Below are positions 17,537-25,248 of a DNA stretch of 64,000 bases, piece by piece. Position 1 is the stretch's first letter, and each line of letters starts with the position of its first letter. Position numbers and translations under genes: made by a program. The notes under the pieces were generated by a model. It was given only the letters and a program-made list of their open reading frames with translations, did not search any database and was not told the DNA's origin. Source of the DNA: Streptomyces sp. NBC_00554 (GTDB taxonomy: Bacteria; Actinomycetota; Actinomycetes; Streptomycetales; Streptomycetaceae); the NCBI RefSeq assembly GCF_041431135.1, contig NZ_CP107799.1, positions 5,022,001 to 5,086,000 on the forward strand, written 5' to 3'.

Positions 17537-17706
17537 CGGCGAGCGGGCAGTGCCGTGAGCCCGCGAGCGTCGCGCCGTCGCGCCGTCGCGCCGAGAAGGA
17601 GTAATGCGATGAGTGACGAAGGGGGCTTGGTCGTCTGCGGGCAATGAGACCAATGCCCCCGGGCCGCCCCACCCACCCACTCACCCACGCTGCGCCTTGC
17701 CATGCA

Positions 17707-17748
17707 AAAGCCCCTCCGACCTGCGTTTCCGCAGGTCGGAGGGGCTTT
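17707..17748. terminator. 18-bp hairpin, probably the original tRNA-Ala terminator
   Basis: Arms 17707-17724 and 17731-17748 pair perfectly around GTTTCC. It ends 7 bp outside the left att repeat. Before integration the minus-strand tRNA-Ala would have ended right in front of it. Confidence 0.75.
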
Positions 17749-17754
17749 CCGGAT

Positions 17755-17798
17755 GTGGAGCCTAGGGGAGTCGAACCCCTGACATCTGCCATGCAAAG
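17755..17798. repeat. left attachment repeat (44 bp)
   Basis: Identical to 26537-26580. It covers the tRNA-Ala sequence from the anticodon loop to the 3' end plus one base. Sequences differ on both sides of the repeat, which sets its limits. Confidence 0.93.
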
Positions 17799-17903
17799 GC
17801 GTTAAGGGTGGCTCTGTCACCTGCATGAATCCAGTTACAGGCCGGTTGAACAGGCAAAACGCGTCCCTGCGTTACCCGCAAGTTCCCGGCCTTTCCCGTC
17901 GCG

Positions 17904-17927
17904 ATGTGTACGTCATGTGTACTGCGG
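17904..17927. repeat. candidate left integrase arm sites
   Basis: ATGTGTAC at 17904 and ATGTGTACTGCGG at 17915, 11 bp apart. The same pair with the same 11-bp step lies at 26464-26487 near the other end. Paired repeats inside both ends of a tyrosine-integrase element are expected of arm-type binding sites. Confidence 0.65.
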
Positions 17928-18001
17928 CGGGCGGTCCCGGGGGTGGTTGGACACCGCCCGGGACCTGCGGCCGGACCCTCCCATAGCAAGGAATCCGAGC
18001 C

Positions 18002-18610
18002 ATGAACAACGTACAGCCCAGCACGTCCGCCAGACTCCGCGCCAGGTTCGCCGACGAGCAGGCGGCGGCCCGCCGCTCCGTGGACCGCGCGTTCCCGGCC
18101 GTCGCCGCGTTCCTCGCGTCCGAGGATGCGCCGCAGCTCACCGACGCCGACGCGCTCGACGCCTACCGGAAGGTGTACGCCGAGGAGCGGACCCGGGTTA
18201 TCAAGCTGCTCGACTCCCCCGGCGCGACCCTCACCGTCATGTGCCCGCCGTGGTGCGCCGACGACCACCAGGAGGACATGACGCGCGGCACGTTCCTGGA
18301 GGACTTCGCGCACCGCGGCGGAGAGGAAGCCCTCGCCCTGTCCGTGGACGGCGGCACCGAGGACGTCATCGTCACCGAGATCACTCAGTACCCGTTCGGG
18401 AAGACGCTGCGCACCCCCACGGTCGTCATGTGGCCCACCCTCGGCATGAACGCCGAGGCCGAGATGGGACCGGACGAGGTGCGCGCCTTGGCCGAGCAGG
18501 TCCGCACCTACGCCGACGCCCTCGCCGAGACTGCCGACGAACTGCTGAAGATCCGCGAGCAGGGCGAGGCGCGCCGCCGCGCCGACCACGAGGGGCGGTG
18601 GACCCGATGA
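18002..18610 (+). CDS. DUF6907-type protein of the element
   Basis: A 202-residue soluble protein. The N-terminal half is helical and charged. The middle has the pattern CPPWCADDHQED (about 80-91), followed by a beta-rich domain ending in an LAEQ-type helix. This CPxWC...DH pattern marks small DUF6907 proteins found on Streptomyces plasmids and integrated elements; their role is unknown and the Cys/His set may bind metal. ATG at 18002. The stop overlaps the ATG of the HNH gene (ATGA), so the two are coupled. Confidence 0.8.
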   Translation: MNNVQPSTSARLRARFADEQAAARRSVDRAFPAVAAFLASEDAPQLTDADALDAYRKVYAEERTRVIKLLDSPGATLTVMCPPWCADDHQEDMTRGTFLEDFAHRGGEEALALSVDGGTEDVIVTEITQYPFGKTLRTPTVVMWPTLGMNAEAEMGPDEVRALAEQVRTYADALAETADELLKIREQGEARRRADHEGRWTR

Positions 18611-19275
18611 CACCTGCTCTGCGACTCGTGTACGGCTGCCCGAAGTGGTGCACCGAGGACCACACCATCCAGCAGGGCGAGGACCGCGAGTGCCACTCCG
18701 GGGAAGGCCTTGAGCTCTCCCTCCCGGACGGCACGCTCATGATGGAGGCCCGCCTGGTCCACGAGGCGGGAGAGAAGTTCCCGCAGCTGGCCGTGTTCGG
18801 GCCCGGCCTGGACGCCCTCAAGGTCGACGACGTGACGCTCCTGGGCGCGGACGAGGCGGCAGCCCTGGAGGCCGACGTACAGCGGTTCCTCCACCGCATC
18901 CAGAAGGCGGCCCGCTTCCTCCAGGGGAACCGACCCAAGCGGCCCAAGAAGAACAAGCGGGCGCTGCCTCCGTCCCTACAGCACGCACCCAGGGAAACGC
19001 GGCTGTACCTCGCCGAGCGGGACGGCCGGCGCTGCTTCTACTGCCGGACCCCGTTCGACGGGATGCGCGAGGCGACCGCGGACCACTACATCCCCCGGTC
19101 CGCGTGGGAGTGCAACCTGCCCGCGAACCTCGTCCTGTCCTGCGAGCCGTGCAACACCGCGAAGGCCGACCAGCTCACCTGGTCCATGGCCGCGGTGCTG
19201 CTCGCCTGGGCAGGGAGGGAGGCATCCGAGGCCGGAGAAACACCGTCCTGGGGGCGTGCAGAAGCCGCCTGCTAG
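18607..19275 (+). CDS. DUF6907-HNH endonuclease fusion
   Basis: A 222-residue protein. The N-terminal half repeats the pattern of the preceding gene (CPKWCTEDH near residue 11) and has its own beta-rich domain. The C-terminal part (about 130-200) is an HNH nuclease: CFYC, the DHYIPRS core, NLVLSCEPCNTAKAD. It is coupled to the preceding gene by ATGA. HNH proteins next to capsid genes in phages often work with terminase in packaging; a role in packaging, interference or host-DNA cutting is inference. Confidence 0.85.
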   Translation: MTPALRLVYGCPKWCTEDHTIQQGEDRECHSGEGLELSLPDGTLMMEARLVHEAGEKFPQLAVFGPGLDALKVDDVTLLGADEAAALEADVQRFLHRIQKAARFLQGNRPKRPKKNKRALPPSLQHAPRETRLYLAERDGRRCFYCRTPFDGMREATADHYIPRSAWECNLPANLVLSCEPCNTAKADQLTWSMAAVLLAWAGREASEAGETPSWGRAEAAC

Positions 19276-19331
19276 ATGCCTCCCTCGCCTCCCTAACGGG
19301 TGAAGACGCAGGTCAACCCAGGGAGGTAGCA

Positions 19332-19424
19332 GAGGGAGGCAGGTAGGGAGAACTCCCTGCCTCCCTCACCGCCTCCCCCCTCAATGAGCGGAACCCCCGG
19401 GCCTCTCCTGCACCGGGGGTTCCG
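19332..19424 (+). terminator. two hairpins after the HNH gene
   Basis: A 12-bp stem GAGGGAGGCAGG / CCTGCCTCCCTC (19332-19367) is followed by a 12-bp stem CGGAACCCCCGG / CCGGGGGTTCCG (19389-19424). They separate the plus-strand HNH gene from the minus-strand small gene. Confidence 0.75.
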
Positions 19425-19450
19425 CGTCTGTGAGCGGCTCGAGCCAGACG

Positions 19451-19636
19451 CTACGCGGGCCGCCGCGCCCCCCGCAGAGTGCGCACCAGGGCCCTGCCCG
19501 TAGGGCACTTGCGGGAATCGTCTACGCACTGCTCGCAGGCCTGCGTGTGCTCAAGGAGTGCACGGTACGCCAGGGCCGCCGGCCCCTGCATGTGCGCGTC
19601 TTTGCCAGCCGTCCGGCCGTCTGTAGCCTCGTCCAT
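19451..19636 (-). CDS. small Cys-containing protein of the element
   Basis: A 61-residue protein with the pattern HTQACEQCVDDSRKC near its middle (His, then Cys-x2-Cys-x6-Cys), suggesting a small metal-binding knuckle, and an Arg-rich end. The ATG at 19636 follows GAGGGAG. Similar tiny proteins are frequent on Streptomyces mobile elements. Function unknown. Confidence 0.6.
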   Translation of the reverse strand: MDEATDGRTAGKDAHMQGPAALAYRALLEHTQACEQCVDDSRKCPTGRALVRTLRGARRPA

Positions 19637-19802
19637 GTCGTCGCTCCCTCGAAGCGTCGTCCACGCCCCCGGGCCCGTCACGGCCGCGGGGGCCTTTCGC
19701 TGCTCAGACGCTACCGCTACATGCCACTACAGGGGACCCCATGGGGCCATAGGTGACCACCTGCGGATGCCGGGGGCGAGGGCGAGCCATACGTTCCAGA
19801 TC

Positions 19803-20042
19803 ATGAGCGAGGACCCGTTCCAGTACGTCTACGTGCGCGTCGCGAACCAGGTCGAGGAAGAGATCCGGTCCGGTCGCCTACCGCACGGCGCGCGCCTGCC
19901 GAACGAGCGCGACATGGGCACCCAGTACGGCGTGGCCCCGGGCACCGCACGCCGGGCCGTCCAGGAGCTGCGGGAACGCGGCCTCGCCGTCACCCTGCCC
20001 AACAAGGGGACGTTCGTCGTCGCTCCGGGTACGCGTACCTGA
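19803..20042 (+). CDS. GntR-type winged-helix regulator, DNA-binding domain only
   Basis: A 79-residue protein that is almost only a GntR winged helix: YVRVANQVEEEIRSGRLPHG, LPNERDMGTQYGV, TARRAVQELRERG and a wing ending GTFVV. The effector domain of normal GntR regulators is absent. ATG at 19803; an upstream extension is unlikely because the domain starts here. A cluster of GTAC motifs directly follows the stop and may be its operator. A KorSA-like control role in the element is possible. Confidence 0.82.
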   Translation: MSEDPFQYVYVRVANQVEEEIRSGRLPHGARLPNERDMGTQYGVAPGTARRAVQELRERGLAVTLPNKGTFVVAPGTRT

Positions 20043-20337
20043 GCTGTACCCGGGCGAGGTACACCGCCGTACCCGCTGTACCTCTCGTCAGGTACAGCCG
20101 GTTTCGGCCCTGCCTGTGGTTTCGCCTCCACCCGAAACCGGTTTCGCCCCCGATATCGGGCCTGACCTGCCAAGTTTCGAGTTTCGGGGGGTAGGCCCGT
20201 ACCCCCTCTACCCCCTCTACGGCCCTGGTCAGACCCCATGACCGACCCCGCTACCGGGGTAGAGGCCCCCCTCTACCTGAGCGGGCACGGCAAAGGGGTC
20301 CCAGTCTCCGCCGAGACCGGGACCCCTCTACCTGCGG
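20028..20337. repeat. GTAC-rich repeat region between the GntR and capsid genes
   Basis: Seven GTAC tetramers occur between 20028 and 20100, several as GGTAC/GTACC and in both orientations. Next come paired GGTTTCG/CGAAACC motifs (about 20099-20190) and CTCTACC/GGTAGAGG repeats (about 20210-20335). This 295-bp gap holds no gene and looks like an operator or replication-origin region. Confidence 0.6.
20294..20327 (-). terminator. terminator after the capsid gene
   Basis: A 15-bp stem with one mismatch (AGGGGTCCCAGTCTC against GAGACCGGGACCCCT) and a 4-base loop lies 11 bp past the capsid stop on the minus strand. Confidence 0.75.
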
Positions 20338-21768
20338 TCAGAGGGCCGGGACGATGAGCCCGGTTCCACTGATCACGCTGATGGCCTTCGGCTGGCGGCC
20401 GGCCGCGAACGCCGAGTAGCCGTAGGCCAGCAGCCGCACCTGAAGCGTGCCGGACAGCACGTCGTCGAACCGCAGTTGCACGGGCGCCGCCGAGTCGTCC
20501 TCCATGAGGATCAGGTCACGGAAGTCCGCGGCGATGATCCGGGTCTCGTTCGTGCCCGCCCCGAGGTTGTTCGGGATGTTGTTGTCGAGGACGACGGGGA
20601 CGCCGAACAGCGAGCCGACCGCGGTCACCGTGTAGTCGACCGGCCGCGTGGACGCCACGGCGATCGGGTTGACGGCGATCGTGCCCGGCTCGACGAGCGG
20701 GCGGCCCGCGGTGTCGACCTGAGCGAGGATCCACGCCCACACGTTCGACCGCATGGCGAACGCGGTGGGGCCGGTGAACCGCTGCCCCATCACCTGCCCG
20801 GCCGCGTCGGCCAGCTTGGGCCACAGCTCCGGGATCGTCGGCGACGCGTCGGTGTACGTGATGCCGTTGATGGAGACGACGTTCAGCACGCCCGTGTGCT
20901 GGCCGGACGCACCCGAGCCGTTGATGAGCTGGGTGTCCAGCTTGGCGTTGTAGTCCGCGGCCAGGTCGCCGAACACCAGCGACTGGACCATGACGCCGCG
21001 CTCGATGGCCTGCCGGGACACGTCGGTGTAGCCGGCCACCGTGCGGACCGGAGCGGCCAACAGTGTGTCGTCGAGGTCGGTGTTCCCGATCGCTCCACCC
21101 TCGGCGGTCTGTACGGCCGTAGTGGTGGCCGTCGTGACGCGCGGGATGTCGACCTCCATACCCGTCTCCGGGAGCGGGATGCCCGAGCAGAGGTTCGCCA
21201 GCGGCCGGCCGGCGCGGGCGAACTCGGCGAACAGGTCAGTCAGGTACTGAGGCGGCACAAAGCCGGACACCGCGCCCGTGCCGGTCATGCGCTGAGCGAA
21301 CATCGGGTCGAGCCGCTCGACCTCCTGGCCGTGCCGCTCCAGGCGGCCACCCGCGCCCGGGTCGCGCTTCACCTGGTAGTCGTACAGGTCCCGCAGGAAG
21401 TCGGGGCCGTTGACCCCGCGGCCGTCACGGCTGGCCTGCGGGCCCTGGTAGGTCCGTTCCTCGGCGCCGACCCGGGCGACCCGGTCGTAGGCCGGGGCGC
21501 GGTTGGCGGCGGGAGAGGTCTGCCGGTACTGCTGCTGCACCTCGTCTTCCTCACGCTGCGCGGACAGGAGTCCGTCGAGGCTGCTCTGTGCCTCGGCGAG
21601 CGACCGGTCCGCCGCGTCGCGGGTCGCAACCGTGCTGCGGACCATCTCGGTGGTCAGGTTCGGGTCTTCGCGGAGAGAAGCCAGCTCAGCCTGTGCGCGG
21701 TCGACCGCGGTCTGCGCGGCGTCGCGCTGCTGGGTGGCTCTGGTGGTGAGTTCCTGAAGCGTGGTCAC
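20338..21768 (-). CDS. HK97-type phage major capsid protein
   Basis: A 476-residue protein. Residues 1-105 are helical and Ala/Gln/Glu-rich with heptads, like the scaffold-acting delta domain of HK97 gp5. The rest has the HK97-fold order: GFVPPQYLTDLF, a PxxxxxAxxxxEGGAIGNTDLDD turn, the long helix with LDTQLINGSG, FAMRSNVWAWI, GVPVVLDNNIP and a C-terminal strand set. The GTG at 21768 is preceded by CCAGGAGGGG. It stands alone: no portal, protease or terminase gene is near. Codon use matches the rest of the element. A satellite using its own capsid with helper-phage parts is the simplest reading. Confidence 0.92.
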   Translation of the reverse strand: MTTLQELTTRATQQRDAAQTAVDRAQAELASLREDPNLTTEMVRSTVATRDAADRSLAEAQSSLDGLLSAQREEDEVQQQYRQTSPAANRAPAYDRVARVGAEERTYQGPQASRDGRGVNGPDFLRDLYDYQVKRDPGAGGRLERHGQEVERLDPMFAQRMTGTGAVSGFVPPQYLTDLFAEFARAGRPLANLCSGIPLPETGMEVDIPRVTTATTTAVQTAEGGAIGNTDLDDTLLAAPVRTVAGYTDVSRQAIERGVMVQSLVFGDLAADYNAKLDTQLINGSGASGQHTGVLNVVSINGITYTDASPTIPELWPKLADAAGQVMGQRFTGPTAFAMRSNVWAWILAQVDTAGRPLVEPGTIAVNPIAVASTRPVDYTVTAVGSLFGVPVVLDNNIPNNLGAGTNETRIIAADFRDLILMEDDSAAPVQLRFDDVLSGTLQVRLLAYGYSAFAAGRQPKAISVISGTGLIVPAL

Positions 21769-22270
21769 GGCCCCTCCTGGGGACGGCATGGCTGATGGAC
21801 GGGTGTGCTGTCCAGATCAGTCGGCCGTCCGAGGCCTTGGCGCCGGACCGGAACTCGAGCAATCCGCTACGAGCGGGGTTCTTCGGATGCGGGTCCCCGA
21901 GGCCGTAGCGCCAGGGACCCGCTGCACCGTTTGGACAGGAGCATGACCTCCGCCGAACTGATCCAAGAGTAGGCGATTGACCGGCCAATTGGTATGGATC
22001 CGCCATGATCGCGGAGGTCATTGGGCCCGGGGAGAGAATAATGCCAGCTGGGCGCGGGGTTGAGATATGTCCGATTTGTAAAAGGCTCCGAGCTTCCGTC
22101 GTGCTCACGTTGTGTAGTCGCCGCGATGGTGGGCCGAGGAGGTGGGCGGGAGGTACGAACTAAGCGGAAGTTACGAACTATGCAGGTCACGGCCCTGACT
22201 TCCTGGTTACTTCTTTCGTACCTACGAACTAAGTCAGCGGTAAGTCATGAGCCCTGACCTGCTTCTTTCG
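21769..22270. other. non-coding gap with iteron-like repeats
   Basis: A 502-bp gap of lower GC between two minus-strand genes. No gene is supported. The right side holds repeated TACGAACTAAG motifs (listed separately), and the left side is the capsid gene leader. Confidence 0.6.
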
Positions 22271-22289
22271 TTATTGCGGCTTAGTTCGT
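22154..22289. repeat. iteron-like TACGAACTAAG repeats
   Basis: Direct copies start at 22154, 22172 (TACGAACTATG) and 22223. An inverted copy (CTTAGTTCGT) lies at 22280-22289, inside the 3' end of the DUF3987-type gene. A longer motif GCCCTGAC...CTTCTTTCGT is also repeated (22193 and 22251). Placed next to the replication genes, this may be the element's origin or an operator. Confidence 0.6.
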
Positions 22290-23551
22290 CGGATCCACTT
22301 GACCGGCCTGCCTCCCGTGGCTTCCTGTCGCTCTTCGTAACCAGGTAGGGAGAGGAGCTGTGCCCACAGCCCATCGATCTGCGCGGCCTTCCGGTTCCTG
22401 CCAAAGCACTCGGCGACCACCTGCGTGCGCGTGACGCCATCGAGGCCGGCCGCGTCGACGAACAGCTTCAGCCGGTCGAGGTCGGTGTTCCCCGAGCCCT
22501 CGCTGAAGACGTACCAGGCGGAGTCTTCGACGTAGTCCCACATCGCCTCTGCCGCCTTCATGTGCGGCAGGTCGATGTAGTCGCAGCCGTCGAGCAGGGC
22601 CGCCATGACGGACAGCCGCAGCACCTGCGGCGCGGCACGGGCAACGACCTGGGCAACGCGCCCGTCCCCGGCATGGTCGGATGCGAGCCGGGTGTACAGC
22701 TGCACCCAGTGCTCGTGTGCGTCGAGGCTGCGGCTCATCCGGCCGATTCCCTGCGCCTTGTCCATGACGGCCGCCAGCTCCGCGCCGAGCGCCTTCACGG
22801 TCGCCTGCTCCAACTGCCCGCCGTCTGGCAGCAGCTTGGACCGCTTCGACATGACGGGCAGGAAGCGGTTCATCGTGCCGCCCGCCCGCTCAGCCTCGCT
22901 GAGCTTCACGCGGAGCTCGGTCGGCGTGATGTGCCCGACGATGACGATGTGCGGCTCGGTCGCTACCCGGGGGTGCACGGTCATGGTGCGCAGCGTGCCG
23001 CCGTCCCAGGCCTGCCGGATGAGCGGCAGCAGCGTGTTTCCGTCCCTCTTGCCCTGGGCCAGGACCGAGGCGAACTCTGTCTCGACGACGAGCAGCCGTT
23101 TGTCACTGACCCCGGGATCGAACCCCTTGTCGTCGTCTGCGGTGTCAGGATCTCCACCGTCGCGCACCGCGTAGATCAGTCCCTCCGACGAGGAGAGGCC
23201 GCCGGCGACGTGGCCGTGAGTGAAGTCGTGGGCGGCTGCTCGCATCACCTGCCGGATCTCCGCCCACGAAGTGCCCTTGACCCCGCCCGCGGTGCGGCCG
23301 ATGACGAGCGGCCAGATACGGGCGCCATGCTCCTCGGCTCCCGCGTACATGTGGGGCGTCCGACCGATGTACGCGCCGGACGCGGCGTACAGGGTGAAGA
23401 GCATCGCGGCGGGGTCCGCTTCGGTGTGCGGGTCGATCGCGCGGACGATTCGGCCCGGCAGCCCGTGGTAGGCGTCCTGTCCGAGGACGGGCCAGGGACG
23501 CCCGGTCGGCGACGGCCCGCCCTCGCGTCCTGCCGCGTCCTGGTCGTTCAT
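22271..23551 (-). CDS. DUF3987-type primase-linked helicase-like protein
   Basis: A 426-residue protein encoded right after the prim-pol. The N-terminal third has a P-loop-like segment VIGRTAGGVKGTS, which is not a standard Walker A. LLVVETEFASVL resembles Walker B, and IVIVGHITPTEL and MNRFLPVMSKRSK follow in the order seen in DUF3987 proteins. A winged-helix-like end (TRTQVVAECFGRN) may bind DNA. ATG at 23551 overlaps the prim-pol stop (ATGA). It probably helps element replication as a helicase or loader; that is inference. Confidence 0.78.
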   Translation of the reverse strand: MNDQDAAGREGGPSPTGRPWPVLGQDAYHGLPGRIVRAIDPHTEADPAAMLFTLYAASGAYIGRTPHMYAGAEEHGARIWPLVIGRTAGGVKGTSWAEIRQVMRAAAHDFTHGHVAGGLSSSEGLIYAVRDGGDPDTADDDKGFDPGVSDKRLLVVETEFASVLAQGKRDGNTLLPLIRQAWDGGTLRTMTVHPRVATEPHIVIVGHITPTELRVKLSEAERAGGTMNRFLPVMSKRSKLLPDGGQLEQATVKALGAELAAVMDKAQGIGRMSRSLDAHEHWVQLYTRLASDHAGDGRVAQVVARAAPQVLRLSVMAALLDGCDYIDLPHMKAAEAMWDYVEDSAWYVFSEGSGNTDLDRLKLFVDAAGLDGVTRTQVVAECFGRNRKAAQIDGLWAQLLSLPGYEERQEATGGRPVKWIRRTKPQ

Positions 23552-24459
23552 GCAGTGGCTCCCGTGCGCTGGTACGCGGATCGGATCGTGGCGAGCGCTT
23601 CCCGCTCGTCGAGGCCTGCCTGAACGGCCGCGGCGAGGAGTTCGCCGCGGGCGTCCTCGCGGCCGTCCTGGGCGTCCTCGGCCGCTCGGCAAGCGGCCCA
23701 GAACAGTCGGTTGTTGCGGTCGCCAGGACGGGAGTCGAGGACGAACGCGACCAGGCCGCGGGCGCTGCGAGACGCCTGCCGGGACGCGTCCCGCCAACGC
23801 GCCCTCTGCGGGGCGAACGTGGGCTTGGTGACGAGCGCGTCCAGGAGCCAGGGCGGGGCGAGGGCGGGCGGGCGTCCTGGGTCGTCCACCTCGTACAGGA
23901 CGCCGGACGCGTGGAGCGATCCGGGGCCGATGACGTAGGCGTTGCCCGCCCGGACGTCGCCCTCGAACTGCCCTTGTAGGGCGCCGAGTCCATTGCCGAG
24001 CTTGAGCGCGGCGGGGGCCCACAGGTAGTCGTGGTGCCCCTTGGCGGTCCAGACGCGCATGGTGGCCGGCCACTGCTCGCCGCGGGCGCTTGCTACGTCC
24101 TCGATGGCCCCAGGGCGGTCGCTGTCGACGACGACGAGCCGCGTCCCGTCAGGTCCCGAGCAGGCGCCTACGGCTACGGCGGGGTTCCGGAGTCCGCGGG
24201 CAAAGGTCTCGTGGACGCGGCGTTCGTCGAGCGTCCAGGCTCGGGTGAAGGCTACGGCCGGGTGTTTGCCGCGGGATCCGTCGCACGTCTTGTGGAGGCC
24301 TGCGCAGCGGGTGAGTGCGGGGTGGTCGCAGGGGAAGACGGGGAAGCCGTGCCGGACGAGCCACAGCGCGCCGTCGAGGGGCGCTACGCTGGCAGTGGTC
24401 GTTTCCAGGCGCCCCCGCGACGCCCCCGCTTCGGTGGGGGCGTTCGTGTTTCTCGTCAT
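23548..24459 (-). CDS. bifunctional DNA primase/polymerase (prim-pol)
   Basis: A 303-residue protein with the prim-pol domain at about 28-210: WLVRHGFPVFPC, then GKHPAVAFTRAWT, VVVDSDRPG with the acidic metal ligands, and GHHDYLW. A C-terminal helical domain (about 225-303, GDRNNRLFWAACRAAE) is typical of the primase C-terminal family. It would start replication of the excised element. The ATG at 24459 overlaps the stop of the excisionase-like gene, and its own stop overlaps the next gene, giving a three-gene coupled operon. Confidence 0.9.
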   Translation of the reverse strand: MTRNTNAPTEAGASRGRLETTTASVAPLDGALWLVRHGFPVFPCDHPALTRCAGLHKTCDGSRGKHPAVAFTRAWTLDERRVHETFARGLRNPAVAVGACSGPDGTRLVVVDSDRPGAIEDVASARGEQWPATMRVWTAKGHHDYLWAPAALKLGNGLGALQGQFEGDVRAGNAYVIGPGSLHASGVLYEVDDPGRPPALAPPWLLDALVTKPTFAPQRARWRDASRQASRSARGLVAFVLDSRPGDRNNRLFWAACRAAEDAQDGREDARGELLAAAVQAGLDEREALATIRSAYQRTGATA

Positions 24460-24662
24460 GCCGCCGTGCCCCCGGCCTGCACGGTCTGTGCGTTGAGCCA
24501 GGCCTCTACGGCGCTGCGCCGGTACTTCACGCGGCCGTACTTGCTGGGGTTCGTCTTCACGTAGCTGGGCCCGATGCCCTGCCACCGGTAGTTGGCCAGC
24601 GTCTTTGCCGCTACGCCGTACTCGGTCTCGACCTGCTTGGGAGTGAGCATCCGGTCCGCCAT
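24456..24662 (-). CDS. excisionase-like helix-turn-helix protein
   Basis: A 68-residue protein: MLTPKQVETEYGVAAKTLANYR then a YRRSAVEAWL end, the winged-helix form of MerR/AlpA-like excisionases. It would steer the integrase toward excision or act as a regulator. ATG at 24662 with GAGG upstream; it diverges from the XRE gene. First of a coupled operon with the prim-pol. Confidence 0.82.
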   Translation of the reverse strand: MADRMLTPKQVETEYGVAAKTLANYRWQGIGPSYVKTNPSKYGRVKYRRSAVEAWLNAQTVQAGGTAA

Positions 24663-24681
24663 GTCACCGATCCTCGTTGAA

Positions 24682-24700
24682 TCGACGTGCAGCACGTCGA
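24682..24700. promoter_or_regulatory. perfect 9-1-9 palindrome between the excisionase-like and XRE genes
   Basis: TCGACGTGC-A-GCACGTCGA is perfectly symmetric and lies 20 bp from the excisionase-like start. It is a likely operator for the XRE repressor, controlling the replication operon. Confidence 0.65.
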
Positions 24701-24738
24701 ATCGACGCGCCTTGTTGCCCGGATCTTCCCTCAAGGGC

Positions 24739-24767
24739 TTGCAACTCGTCAAGTGTGCGTCTAGATT
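24739..24767 (+). promoter_or_regulatory. sigma70-type promoter of the XRE gene
   Basis: TTGCAA (24739-24744), a 17-bp spacer and TAGATT (24762-24767). The expected start point falls on or next to the GTG at 24775, so the transcript is probably leaderless. Confidence 0.7.
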
Positions 24768-24774
24768 CGTCGTT

Positions 24775-25248
24775 GTGACGAGCTACAGTGACATCGCAGC
24801 GGAGCGCATCCGCGAGATCCGACGCAAACGCGGGCTCACCGCTTCCCAGCTGGCGCAGCGGTGCGCAGACATCGGGGCACCCGAGATCACGACGCAATCG
24901 GTGTCGAACATCGAGACCGGTCGTCGTGACAAGGAGGGCAGGCGCCGGCGCTTCGTGACCGTGGACGAGCTGATCGCGCTGGCGGTCGCCCTGGGCGTCG
25001 CACCCGTCCACCTGCTCAGCAAGCCACTCCCTCCCGAGGAACTGCCCCTGCCTGGCGCGTGGAAGGGCAGTCCGGACGCGGAGGGGCTGGCGCTGATCTG
25101 GCGGAACTACATCAAGGGCCAGCAGGCGCTACCGGGGATGAACGCGCGGGACTACATGACCGAGGCGCCGGAAGAGGAGTTCGAGCGGCTGGCCTTCCAG
25201 CTGGCCAAGGAGCGCCAACGAGCCCAAGAGGGGGAGAGCGATGGCTAG
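24775..25248 (+). CDS. XRE-family regulator of the element
   Basis: A 157-residue protein with an N-terminal Cro/C1-type helix-turn-helix (about 8-75: IREIRRKRGLTASQLAQRC, TQSVSNIETGRR) and an acidic helical C-terminal part. No ribosome site is seen before the GTG and the promoter lies directly upstream. It diverges from the excisionase/prim-pol operon, a typical lysogeny-switch layout, and overlaps the integrase gene by 8 bp. Likely repressor of the replication operon. Confidence 0.87.
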   Translation: MTSYSDIAAERIREIRRKRGLTASQLAQRCADIGAPEITTQSVSNIETGRRDKEGRRRRFVTVDELIALAVALGVAPVHLLSKPLPPEELPLPGAWKGSPDAEGLALIWRNYIKGQQALPGMNARDYMTEAPEEEFERLAFQLAKERQRAQEGESDG

